Positions 1-6,147 are shown, counted from the stretch's first letter. The stretch is 10,219 nucleotides of DNA from Acidobacteriota bacterium (GCA_019247235.1 JAFAPG010000689.1:1-10219), one strand, 5' to 3'. Program-made: numbers and translations. Notes: generated from the sequence alone by a model not told the origin.

Positions 1-547
1 CATTGGCATTCACAAGAAGCATGGCCATCGGTTTGCCGACGATATCGCTACGCCCGACCACTACTGCCTCTTGCCCGGCAACTTCGATGCCGCTACGCCG
101 CAGCATTTCCATGATTCCCAGCGGAGTGCACGGAACCAAGCCGGGACGTTGGGTCGATAGCCTCCCAACGTTCATGGGATGGAAGCCATCCACGTCTTTG
201 ACGGGATCAACTGCCAGGAGAACTCGCCTGCTGTCGACCTGCGGGGGCAAGGGCAGCTGCACCAAAATGCCGTCAATGTCATCACGACCATTGAGTTCAG
301 CGACCAAACTCAGTAGCTCTTCGGTGCTCACCTGTTCGCTTGGCGTGTGCTTCTCACTGTAGAGGCCCACCTCCTGACAGCTTTTTACCTTGCCACGAAC
401 ATAGACCTCAGACGCGGGGTTCTTGCCGACCAGAATCACGGCCAAACCCGGGCGCAACCCGGTCCTAAGAAGCGACTGCACCTCGGCCGTGACTTCCTGC
501 CGTATTTGCGTAGCGATGCGGGCTCCATCCAGCAGGCTGGCAGACAT
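1..547 (-). CDS. folD: Bifunctional methylenetetrahydrofolate dehydrogenase/cyclohydrolase FolD (5' part, cut by window edge)
   Basis: FolD interconverts 5,10-methylene-THF, 5,10-methenyl-THF and 10-formyl-THF in the cytoplasm, feeding purine and formyl-Met synthesis. The ATG is at 547-545 on the minus strand, and 182 codons are visible before the left edge. The protein starts MSASLLDGARIA. The catalytic-domain motif YVRGK has Tyr49 and Lys53, matching the family's active-site Tyr-xxx-Lys. VQLPLP gives Gln97 and KDVDGF gives Asp120, the other two usual active-site residues. PCTPLG follows, then VVVGRSDIVGKPMA, the start of the NADP-binding domain. A full FolD has about 280-300 residues, so roughly 100 lie outside the window. 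It begins 40 bp behind the acyltransferase gene on the same strand, so the two are probably co-transcribed. No strong Shine-Dalgarno sequence precedes the ATG. Confidence 0.95.
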   Translation of the reverse strand, partial: MSASLLDGARIATQIRQEVTAEVQSLLRTGLRPGLAVILVGKNPASEVYVRGKVKSCQEVGLYSEKHTPSEQVSTEELLSLVAELNGRDDIDGILVQLPLPPQVDSRRVLLAVDPVKDVDGFHPMNVGRLSTQRPGLVPCTPLGIMEMLRRSGIEVAGQEAVVVGRSDIVGKPMAMLLVNAN

Positions 548-587
548 GACCAGCAAATTTTAGCAAAGCTACACTTGCAAGGACGCG

Positions 588-1337
588 CTAGGAGTGCTCT
601 TCGCGATTGTTGCGGGAATAGGGAAAGTGCGGGCTTCCCACTTTGTCAACATTTTGTTCGGCGAAAATCCGCACCCGGTCAAGCGACGCCTGCAGCTGGT
701 GAAGAAAAACATCTCCATCGCCCTCAGGAGGGACCGGCAAGGCGCGGCTCACTCGCATGAGAGCCCGACAGAAGGGCTTGGGGATCATGCATCCGTCCCA
801 GGTCGAGAGAGTCCAGCAGCGATCAAGCGCAATATGAAAAACCACCATGGCAGCCCCGGTCGTACGGGCCAGCGTGACCGGCCCCGGTTTTGCGATATAG
901 CGAGGCCCTTTGGGTCCATCAATGGTGAAAGCTACGGTCCAGCCCCGCTCGAGTTCACGGCGCATTCCGAGCAGGGCCCGAATCGCCCCTTTTGAGCTCG
1001 AACCACGAATCTTGACGAATCCAAACTTCTGCATGATTCGCCCGGTATATTCCCCATCGAAGCTGTCGCTACTCATCACCCGCACCTGGAGCTCGCGGCA
1101 CCAATACATCGCCGGAATCATGCAATTATGCCAGAACGAATAGATAAACGGCCGCTCGGCGAGACTCTTCGGAGACTCCGGTTCCCAAGAAACCGAAAAG
1201 CGAATGGTCGGCCCGAGAAGACGAATGGCAATGTATCCCGTCCAGGTAATCAGCCACAGCAGAAAACGTTCTCTTGGAGTAAACCGGCGCCACGGTCGAT
1301 CGACCTTAGCCGGGCTCGAGGTGGCCACCGTATCCAC
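588..1337 (-). CDS. DUF374-family lysophospholipid acyltransferase
   Basis: A 249-residue protein of the DUF374 branch of the lysophospholipid acyltransferase superfamily. These are membrane-associated enzymes that move acyl chains onto lipid or lipid A-like acceptors. Visible marks are a hydrophobic N-terminal segment (about residues 23-44), FWHN (His70), SSDSFDGEY (89-97), RGSSSKGA (111-118) and the diagnostic DGPKGPRY (140-147), followed by KPG..LA and a hydrophobic strand. The start is GTG at 1337-1335. An in-frame stop lies upstream at 1382-1380 and no in-frame ATG lies between. The GTG has no clear Shine-Dalgarno, but sits 4 nt after the stop of a 41-codon ORF, which suggests translational coupling. 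A TACAAT hexamer (minus strand, 1349-1344) just upstream could instead give a leaderless transcript. The acceptor substrate cannot be told from sequence. folD follows after 40 bp. Confidence 0.88.
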   Translation of the reverse strand: MDTVATSSPAKVDRPWRRFTPRERFLLWLITWTGYIAIRLLGPTIRFSVSWEPESPKSLAERPFIYSFWHNCMIPAMYWCRELQVRVMSSDSFDGEYTGRIMQKFGFVKIRGSSSKGAIRALLGMRRELERGWTVAFTIDGPKGPRYIAKPGPVTLARTTGAAMVVFHIALDRCWTLSTWDGCMIPKPFCRALMRVSRALPVPPEGDGDVFLHQLQASLDRVRIFAEQNVDKVGSPHFPYSRNNREEHS

Positions 1338-1341
1338 AGCT

Positions 1342-1467
1342 TCATTGTAGCGGCCCGGCGACTGGGAACCAGAAGGGATTTACAAGCGGCTCTGGTCGGA
1401 ATTTGCCAGCGAGAATCCAGCTCACGAGTTTTGTTGCGTGCTGTTTAGCCTTTTCATATTCTGCCAT
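1342..1467 (-). CDS. Candidate small protein of 41 residues upstream of the acyltransferase
   Basis: On the minus strand, ATG at 1467-1465 opens a 41-codon frame ending in TGA at 1344-1342, 4 nt before the GTG of the acyltransferase gene. The predicted peptide starts MAEYEKAKQHATKLVSWILA, a Lys/Glu-rich amphipathic stretch, and ends in a Pro/Phe/Trp-rich tail (NPFWFPVAGPLQ). Its composition looks protein-like, not like random high-GC translation, and the junction with the next gene suits translational coupling. Against it: there is no clear Shine-Dalgarno, and its ATG is only 5 bp from the divergent antiporter ATG at 1473, so its promoter would have to lie inside the antiporter gene. I do not recognise a family. 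It may be a real small protein, a leader peptide or chance. Confidence 0.4.
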   Translation of the reverse strand: MAEYEKAKQHATKLVSWILAGKFRPEPLVNPFWFPVAGPLQ

Positions 1468-1472
1468 GAGAC

Positions 1473-2681
1473 ATGGAAACCACCGTCCCGACTGGAACAG
1501 AGCAGCTTTTGCTCGAGCTATTTGTCATTTTCGTGACCACGAAAATGCTGGGCGAGATCTTCGAGCGGCTCTCTCTGCCGGCGGTTCCTGGAGAAATTCT
1601 CGCCGGCATCATCCTGGGCCCGTACGCTTTGGGATGGATTCCGGGCAGTGACACGCTCCGATCGGTGGCGCAGATTGGCGCTATTTTCGTACTGTTTAGC
1701 GCCGGCCTGGAGACCAGCCCGCGTGATCTGATTCGCGTAAGTCGCAAGGCGCTTCTCGTCTCGGTATTGGGAGTGGTGGTTCCCTTTGTCCTGGGATTCG
1801 CCTACATGAAGCTACGCGGCGACACTACGGTCGAAGCCGTGTTTGTAGCCGCGGCCATGGTGGCTACAAGCATCGGGATCACGGCTCGCACCCTGGCTGA
1901 CATGCATGTGCTTTCGACGCGCACGGCCAGAATCATCTTAGGTGCCGCGGTATTTGACGACGTGCTGGGCATGCTGGTGCTTGCCGTGGTGGCTGGAGCT
2001 GCCTCTGGAAACGGGGTCGCGTGGCTACATCTTAGCGTGCTCACCGGTGAGGCCGTGGCTTTCGCCCTGTTCATGATGTTTATAGCCCCGCGCATCGTAC
2101 GCCAGCTGCGCCCCAAGATGGAGCAGATGTCGACGCAGAATGCCTCCCTAGTCGTGGCTTTGGCTATCTGCCTCCTGCTCTCCTGGCTGGCGGTCAAAAT
2201 TGGCATGGCTGCCATCGTGGGCGCGTTTTTCGCTGGTCTGACGTTTGCTGATTACGCCCCGCGTTGGAATCTGATACCCCGGGTCGGGGGGATCACAGCG
2301 TTCCTGGCACCATTCTTCTTTTTTGATATCGGTTCTCGCTTCAACGCGCGCGTGCTCACGGGGAACCTCTTAACCATGGCTGTCGTCATCTCGCTACTCG
2401 CCATCATCTCCAAGGTGATCGGTTGCGGTCTACCACTACTCCATGAAGGTTGGCCCATGGTGCTTCGCGTAGGCATCGGCATGATGCCACGCGGCGAAGT
2501 TGCTCTCATCGTAGCCTTGGTAGGAGTGCAATCGAAAATCCTGAGCCAGCCGGCATACGGCATCGTGGTCCTCATGACAGTCGCCACGACCATCATCGCG
2601 CCGCCGATTTTGCGTTACTTATTCCGCCGCGAGATCAAACTGCGGCCAGCCGGAAACGTTCCCGCACCGGTGCGTTTATAA
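1473..2681 (+). CDS. CPA2-family cation:proton antiporter (Kef/NapA type)
   Basis: A 402-residue inner-membrane protein with about 12 hydrophobic segments throughout, exchanging Na+ or K+ for H+. The family assignment rests on PGEILAGIILGP (39-50), the GLETSPRDL turn (78-86), TSIGITART (132-140), the acidic pair FDDVLG (Asp162-Asp163) in the ion-binding helix, PFFFFDIGS (280-288) and MMPRGEVALIVA (338-349). An Asp-Asp pair is typical of electrogenic NapA/GerN-like members, whereas KefB/C usually carry other residues there. Lys314 may be the partner lysine (inference). No C-terminal TrkA-N/RCK regulatory domain is present; the protein ends shortly after the last helix. The ATG at 1473 has only a weak ribosome site (GAGAC). 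It is first in a tight four-gene plus-strand run, with fabG 20 bp behind its stop. The ion specificity is not determined. Confidence 0.92.
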   Translation: METTVPTGTEQLLLELFVIFVTTKMLGEIFERLSLPAVPGEILAGIILGPYALGWIPGSDTLRSVAQIGAIFVLFSAGLETSPRDLIRVSRKALLVSVLGVVVPFVLGFAYMKLRGDTTVEAVFVAAAMVATSIGITARTLADMHVLSTRTARIILGAAVFDDVLGMLVLAVVAGAASGNGVAWLHLSVLTGEAVAFALFMMFIAPRIVRQLRPKMEQMSTQNASLVVALAICLLLSWLAVKIGMAAIVGAFFAGLTFADYAPRWNLIPRVGGITAFLAPFFFFDIGSRFNARVLTGNLLTMAVVISLLAIISKVIGCGLPLLHEGWPMVLRVGIGMMPRGEVALIVALVGVQSKILSQPAYGIVVLMTVATTIIAPPILRYLFRREIKLRPAGNVPAPVRL

Positions 2682-2703
2682 TTCCGCTTCCTGGAAGCGG
2701 AAT
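2681..2703 (+). promoter_or_regulatory. Perfect 11-bp inverted repeat covering the fabG ribosome site and start
   Basis: ATTCCGCTTCC (2681-2691) and GGAAGCGGAAT (2693-2703) are exact reverse complements around a single T. In mRNA this gives a stem of about 10 bp with a three-base loop. The right arm contains the purine-rich ribosome site of fabG and the first two bases of its ATG; the left arm begins at the last base of the antiporter stop codon. No U-run follows, so it does not look like an intrinsic terminator. It could couple fabG translation to ribosomes finishing the antiporter, or be a protein-binding palindrome in DNA. Confidence 0.6.
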
Positions 2704-3445
2704 GAATTTAACGGGACGCAAAGCGCTGGTTACTGGAGCCTCGCAGGGGATCGGGCGGGCGTGCGCCCTGCGGCTGGCTGCGGCCGGGGCGAGCCTGGCT
2801 CTCCTTGCGCGCAATCAGGAAAAACTCGAGCAGGTCGCAGCCGAGATTCGCGCCAGCGGTCCTGCAACCATCGTTGTTCCTGCGGATCTCGAAGATCCGG
2901 CACAGGTTCAGGCGGCGGTCAAACGCGTTCTCCACGAATTCGGCAGCATCGATATTCTCGTCAACAATGCCGGTGTGACTCGCGACCAGCTGCTCCTGCG
3001 TATGAAGCGCGAGGAGTGGGACAAAGTGCTTACCACCAACCTGACCTCGGCCTATCTATGCACTCAGCAAGTGGTCGGCTCTATGCTGAAACAGCGCTGG
3101 GGTCGGATTATCAATATTACCTCGGTCTTTGGTCAGATGGGACAAGCCGGCCAGGCGAACTACGCCTCGGCGAAAGCGGGATTGATCGGCTTTACCATGG
3201 CAGTCGCGCGCGAGCTCGGTTCGCGCAACATCACGGTGAACGCGGTCGCTCCCGGCTTCATCGAAACCGCCATGACATCTTCTCTGTCACAAGAATTGAG
3301 GCAGAAGGCTCTGGCGATGATTCCCCTCGGGCGGGTGGGAACTCCTGACGATGTGGCTCATTGCGTGGTCTTCCTGGCCTCTCCCGAGGCGGGGTATATC
3401 ACCGGGCAGGTGCTCAACGTCAACGGAGGAATGCTCATGGGGTAA
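2702..3445 (+). CDS. fabG: 3-oxoacyl-[acyl-carrier-protein] reductase FabG (SDR family)
   Basis: A 247-residue classical short-chain dehydrogenase/reductase, most like FabG, which reduces 3-oxoacyl-ACP with NADPH in cytoplasmic fatty-acid elongation. It shows the Rossmann motif TGASQGIG (11-18), NNAG (88-91), Asn113, Ser141, Tyr154 and Lys158 (YASAK), PGFIETAM (184-191) and the FabG-like C-terminus with NVNGGM. Its length is normal for FabG. The start at 2702 is chosen because the protein then begins directly with the SDR fold (MNLTGRKALVTG), preceded by GGAAGCGGA. The same frame stays open upstream to 2450, but that part is antisense-like translation of the antiporter. No acpP, fabD or fabF is adjacent, so it may be a paralogue with another oxo-substrate. 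The ribosome site lies inside a perfect inverted repeat. The stop is TAA at 3443-3445. Confidence 0.9.
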   Translation: MNLTGRKALVTGASQGIGRACALRLAAAGASLALLARNQEKLEQVAAEIRASGPATIVVPADLEDPAQVQAAVKRVLHEFGSIDILVNNAGVTRDQLLLRMKREEWDKVLTTNLTSAYLCTQQVVGSMLKQRWGRIINITSVFGQMGQAGQANYASAKAGLIGFTMAVARELGSRNITVNAVAPGFIETAMTSSLSQELRQKALAMIPLGRVGTPDDVAHCVVFLASPEAGYITGQVLNVNGGMLMG

Positions 3446-3966
3446 GCGAAGTTAAAACTGGAGCCCAGGCGTCACCCCGAGAAGGCTTTCACCTCGTACC
3501 GGCCATTTCCGGGCGAGCCATCGACCAGGTTCGTGAGCTCTTTCTGGAATACGCAAGCTCGCTCGGCTTCAGTTTGTGCTTCCAGAACTTTGATCGTGAG
3601 CTAGCTGAACTGCCCGGAGATTATGTTGCGCCCGCCGGTGGGTTGTGGCTTCTAACCTCAACCGATCAGGCCGCGGGGTGTGTCGCGCTCCATCAGATTG
3701 GACCTCAGGTTTCAGAGATGAAGCGCTTGTATGTGCGCCCGCAATTTCGCGGCTGTGGCCTGGGAAGGATTCTTGCCGAGCGCGCCATTCAGGACGCGCG
3801 CCAAATGGGTCATCTGAGACTACGTCTCGATACCGTCGAACCAGCAATGAAGACTGCCGTGGCTCTTTACCGCAAGCTCGGATTTAGGGAAATTCCGCCC
3901 TATCGCGCGAATCCAATTGCTGGGGCGCTTTACATGGAGTTCGAGATAAGAAAGGAAGAGAAATGA
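3361..3966 (+). CDS. GNAT-family N-acetyltransferase (start uncertain)
   Basis: A GNAT acetyltransferase, transferring acetyl from acetyl-CoA to an unidentified amine. The domain spans about 3487-3960: an N-terminal FLEYASSLG helix, FQNFDRELAELPGDY, the acetyl-CoA-binding loop after LYVRP (QFRGCGLGR, 128-136 if counted from 3361), LRLDTV, ALYRKLGF and a PYRANP ending typical of this subgroup. The start is a problem. In this frame the only ATG/GTG/TTG codons are TTG at 3361, deep inside fabG, and TTG at about 3574, inside the domain. The TTG at 3361 is given as the outer limit; the first roughly 42 codons have no GNAT character. Real initiation may use a rare codon near 3442-3505, or the domain may be made by a -1 frameshift from fabG. 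The stop overlaps the next ATG by 4 bp (ATGA), a coupling arrangement. Confidence 0.75.
   Translation: MRGLPGLSRGGVYHRAGAQRQRRNAHGVSEVKTGAQASPREGFHLVPAISGRAIDQVRELFLEYASSLGFSLCFQNFDRELAELPGDYVAPAGGLWLLTSTDQAAGCVALHQIGPQVSEMKRLYVRPQFRGCGLGRILAERAIQDARQMGHLRLRLDTVEPAMKTAVALYRKLGFREIPPYRANPIAGALYMEFEIRKEEK
3425..3445 (+). promoter_or_regulatory. SD-like site, GGGG run and stop at the fabG/GNAT junction
   Basis: GGAGGA (3425-3430) lies just upstream of the fabG end, where the codons read ATG GGG TAA (3437-3445). The four Gs at 3439-3442 let glycyl-tRNA re-pair one base back, after which the frame continues as GTA into the GNAT domain with no stop until 3964. The GGAGGA could serve as a frameshift stimulator or as a ribosome site for an unusual GNAT start. 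It also encodes the conserved Gly-Gly of FabG, so it may be coincidental. Confidence 0.3.
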
Positions 3967-4703
3967 AACTTATAATTTTGGCTTCCATCGTTTTGCTCGC
4001 CCAACTGTCGGCGCTCGCATCAACGCCCGAAGAGGTCAGCTATCAAAGCGGTCCTGACACGGTCAAGGCCGTCCTCTACCGACCTTCCGGGGAAGGCCCC
4101 TTTCCCGCCCTCATCGTCATCCATGAATGGTGGGGCTTGAATGATTGGGTAAAAGAGCAGGCGACAAAGCTCTCTGACCAGGGCTATGTCGCGCTCGCCG
4201 TCGACCTATATCGCGGCCACGTGGCCAGCGACCCCGGCGAAGCCCATGAATTGATGCGCGGGATGCCCGAGGACCGGGCCAAACGCGACCTGGATGCGGC
4301 TTTTCACTATCTGGCAAGCCAAGCCTATGTGAAAAAAAATAAGATTGGCGCAATCGGTTGGTGTATGGGAGGAGGCTATTCCCTCGATGTTGCTCTCGAA
4401 GAACCGCAACTGGCCGCCGACGTCATTCATTATGGGCACTTGGCGACCGATGAGGCCGCGCTAAAAAAGATCAACGCCCCCATTTTAGGAATTTTCGGAG
4501 GCCAAGATCGCGGCATTCAACCCGCGGATGTACGGAAATTTGAAGCACAGATGAAGCAACTGGGAAAATCCATCGCTATTACCATTTACCCGAACGCCGG
4601 ACACGCCTTCGAGAATCCTAATAACAAAGATGGATATCGGGCCGAAGACGCCCGCGACGCCTGGACGAAGACGGTTAACTTCCTCGCTACCACGCTAAAG
4701 TAG
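3963..4703 (+). CDS. Exported dienelactone hydrolase family protein
   Basis: A 246-residue alpha/beta-hydrolase of the dienelactone hydrolase family. The N-terminus MKLIILASIVLLAQLSALAS is a clear Sec signal peptide with a likely cut near residue 20, so the mature enzyme should act in the periplasm or outside. There is no lipobox Cys. Family marks are IVIHEWWGLN (51-60, with Glu55), the nucleophile elbow GWCMGG (Cys134), GGQDRG (Asp182) and NAGHAF (His214), giving a complete Cys-Asp-His triad. Cys instead of Ser as nucleophile is normal for this family. The ATG at 3963 overlaps the GNAT stop as ATGA and follows a good ribosome site (AAAGGAAGAG, 3951-3960), which fixes the start. The substrate is unknown; related secreted proteins are often simply called dienelactone hydrolases without tested activity. 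It is the last gene of the plus-strand cluster. Confidence 0.9.
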   Translation: MKLIILASIVLLAQLSALASTPEEVSYQSGPDTVKAVLYRPSGEGPFPALIVIHEWWGLNDWVKEQATKLSDQGYVALAVDLYRGHVASDPGEAHELMRGMPEDRAKRDLDAAFHYLASQAYVKKNKIGAIGWCMGGGYSLDVALEEPQLAADVIHYGHLATDEAALKKINAPILGIFGGQDRGIQPADVRKFEAQMKQLGKSIAITIYPNAGHAFENPNNKDGYRAEDARDAWTKTVNFLATTLK

Positions 4704-4816
4704 CCGTACACCTAAGTTTCTGCTTTGGAAATCGCGCGGCGCTGTTTGTGGGGAAATGATTTTTCTCAGTGGCCAGGCGGAGAGCATGGCAAGTGAAGCA
4801 AAGCATAAAAAATTTG

Positions 4817-4844
4817 TTGCCATTGGATACTACTCTGGTACTAT
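4817..4844 (+). promoter_or_regulatory. Candidate sigma-70-type promoter of the XRE regulator gene
   Basis: TTGCCA (4817-4822; 5 of 6 consensus) is followed after 16 bp by TACTAT (4839-4844; 4 of 6). Transcription would start near 4851, leaving a very short leader before the ATG at 4863. Two copies of TACTA (4828-4832 and 4839-4843) are 11 bp apart, one helical turn. ATGGCAA at 4786-4792 is an inverted copy of TTGCCAT at 4817-4823 over the -35 box. Such elements could serve autoregulation, but they are short. Confidence 0.35.
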
Positions 4845-4862
4845 GCACGCTGACTCCTTCGC

Positions 4863-5204
4863 ATGAATATCGGAGAAACAATCCGCAGCTTCCGCTTACA
4901 AAAAGGAATGTCTCAGGGGGATATCGAAAAGCGCACCGGACTGCTTCGTTGCTACTTGTCGCGTGTTGAAAATGGCCACACCGTGCCCTCACTCGACACC
5001 TTGTCTAAGATCGCGGGCGCCATGGAGCTTCCCCTGTCCCATTTTTTCTCCGAACCCGGACACAGCAACGGCTCGAAAGCCTTGCCCCAGCTCTCGGACG
5101 ACGAATTGCGCTTCCTCAGCCAGATTCGCCGCTACTCAAGCAATCTGAACGACAGCGACCGCAAGCTCGTTCTTGCGATGGTTCGCAAGATGGCAACCAA
5201 GTAG
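4863..5204 (+). CDS. XRE-family helix-turn-helix transcriptional regulator
   Basis: A 113-residue protein with an N-terminal Cro/CI-type helix-turn-helix covering about residues 5-58. The motif runs through IRSFRLQKGMSQGDIEKRTG, then LLRCYLSRVENG with the recognition helix, then the SLDTLSKIAGAMELPLSHFF cap. The C-terminal part (about 70-113) is a short helical region with acidic and basic residues, perhaps for dimerisation. It has no sensor or peptidase domain. I recall similar small regulators with the GLLRCY-SRVENGHTVPS signature in Acidobacteria, often in several copies per genome; this is memory, not a search. No clear Shine-Dalgarno is seen before the ATG. The gene stands alone between two intergenic stretches of about 160 and 190 bp, and its targets cannot be inferred from the neighbours. 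Confidence 0.88.
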   Translation: MNIGETIRSFRLQKGMSQGDIEKRTGLLRCYLSRVENGHTVPSLDTLSKIAGAMELPLSHFFSEPGHSNGSKALPQLSDDELRFLSQIRRYSSNLNDSDRKLVLAMVRKMATK

Positions 5205-5262
5205 CTGGGGACGGATTTTCGAGCCACTGTCAGGGGCGGTGTGATCGAATCGAGCCTAGAGG

Positions 5263-5286
5263 CCATCCGTGGGCCGCTAAGGATGG
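5263..5286 (+). other. Weak stem-loop behind the XRE gene
   Basis: CCATCC (5263-5268) and GGATGG (5281-5286) can pair around a 12-nt loop, 58 bp after the regulator stop. No U-run follows. The rest of the 187-bp gap up to 5391 holds only a CATAAT hexamer (5360-5365), which resembles a -10 box for the next gene but has no matching -35. Confidence 0.2.
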
Positions 5287-5391
5287 TCTTGCGCCCTGCA
5301 CCCTTCGCTTACCATAGTGCTACCGCCCGGCTGACCAAGCGATACCTCGTAGAGTGAACCATAATCTCCTAGACTGACCCTGGGAGCGTTC

Positions 5392-6003
5392 ATGACCGTC
5401 GACGAGGAACTGGATCTGCTGGCGTCAAACCTGCGGCGTCTGAAGATCGAGTACGAAATCTTTTTTAACAACCGGGAAAAGAAGCCGCCTACGGATCTGG
5501 AGTGGAAGGTACTTTCTTTGCTTCGTAAGTTCTCCGAGGGAAACCGGTTGAACTTTAGCCAGCGCTTTCGCTACAACGAAATGGCGCAGCGCTACGCCAT
5601 TTATAGCGACCTGTGGCGAAAGAAGTCACGCATTCGCGAAGAAGGGTATCGCCGACCGCAAGATGCTCTGTTGTCGGTGCAAGGAGTAAGACCGGAAGAG
5701 CACGAAAGCGCGCACAAAGTCTACGGGATCGCTCAAGCTGCTCCGAGCTCCGCGGCGCGGTCATTTATTGTGCAATCCACCGACGCGGCAGCCGATAAAG
5801 AGAGCGTTGACAAGTTGTTTGTTGCCCTTACCGACGCCAAGAAGAAAGCGGGAGAAAAGGTTTCCGGTTCTCTCAGCACCTTTCGCAGTTTCGTAGAGAA
5901 AAAAACCGAAGAGATCCGCAAAAAACATGGCTGTCAGAAAGTTGAATACCTGGTCGAAGTTGAAGAGGGCAGGGTGAAGCTGAGGGCGAAAGCCAAAGCC
6001 TGA
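5392..6003 (+). CDS. Conserved hypothetical protein, MXAN_5187 C-terminal-domain-like
   Basis: A 203-residue soluble, highly charged protein without signal peptide or membrane segment. The N-terminal half is helical (LDLLASNLRRLKIEYEIFFN), followed by a PPTDLEWKVLSLLRKF helix, then RFRYNEMAQRYAIYSDLWRK. The middle (about 95-130) is Ala/Ser-rich and probably flexible. The C-terminal part has a charged helix ending EEIRKKHGCQKVEYLVEVEEG, with a closing basic strand (KLRAKAKA). From memory, this architecture matches the C-terminal domain named after Myxococcus xanthus MXAN_5187, found in Myxococcota and Acidobacteria; the function is unknown. The ATG at 5392 follows GGGAG (5382-5386) at good spacing, so the start is well supported. 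Its last codons form the left arm of a hairpin over the stop. No operon partner is apparent. Confidence 0.75.
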   Translation: MTVDEELDLLASNLRRLKIEYEIFFNNREKKPPTDLEWKVLSLLRKFSEGNRLNFSQRFRYNEMAQRYAIYSDLWRKKSRIREEGYRRPQDALLSVQGVRPEEHESAHKVYGIAQAAPSSAARSFIVQSTDAAADKESVDKLFVALTDAKKKAGEKVSGSLSTFRSFVEKKTEEIRKKHGCQKVEYLVEVEEGRVKLRAKAKA

Positions 6004-6017
6004 GCGCATGCTCAGGC
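5998..6017 (+). terminator. Hairpin over the stop of the hypothetical gene (possible terminator)
   Basis: GCCTGAGC (5998-6005) and GCTCAGGC (6010-6017) form a perfect 8-bp GC-rich stem with a GCAT loop, spanning the TGA at 6001-6003. A U-run is missing, so intrinsic termination is doubtful. It may instead protect the 3' end or act with Rho. Confidence 0.35.
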
Positions 6018-6095
6018 CATACCTGCCGCCAGGCACAAACCAGGCCAGCTCACAGTTTTGAAAGCACGTCTGCGCTCCCTTGATCTCTCATCTGC

Positions 6096-6104
6096 TGATA
6101 GAAT
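6096..6104 (+). promoter_or_regulatory. Candidate extended -10 promoter of purH
   Basis: TGATAGAAT has the TG-N-TATAAT layout of an extended -10 element, with TAGAAT matching 5 of 6. Transcription would start near 6111, giving a leader of about 37 nt before the purH ATG at 6148. There is no -35 at standard spacing; TTGATC at 6080-6085 is too close. I see no purine-riboswitch or PurR-like palindrome in the leader. Confidence 0.4.
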
Positions 6105-6147
6105 TTCCTGCTACCTATTCCGCCCATTTACCTCCGAGGCATTACCC

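Noticed and set aside
1431..1460. TTGTTG and CATATT (18-bp spacer) as an antiporter promoter.
   Set aside because: Matches are weak (3 of 6 and 4 of 6), and the implied transcript start would fall almost at the ATG at 1473.
2450..2701. N-terminal extension of the fabG open frame into the antiporter gene.
   Set aside because: The translation is His/Arg-rich shadow sequence, and the SDR fold starts exactly at the ATG at 2702, which has its own ribosome site.
6058..6147. 30-codon N-terminal extension of purH.
   Set aside because: It overlaps the candidate extended -10 promoter, and PurH homology begins at the ATG at 6148 with GAGG upstream.
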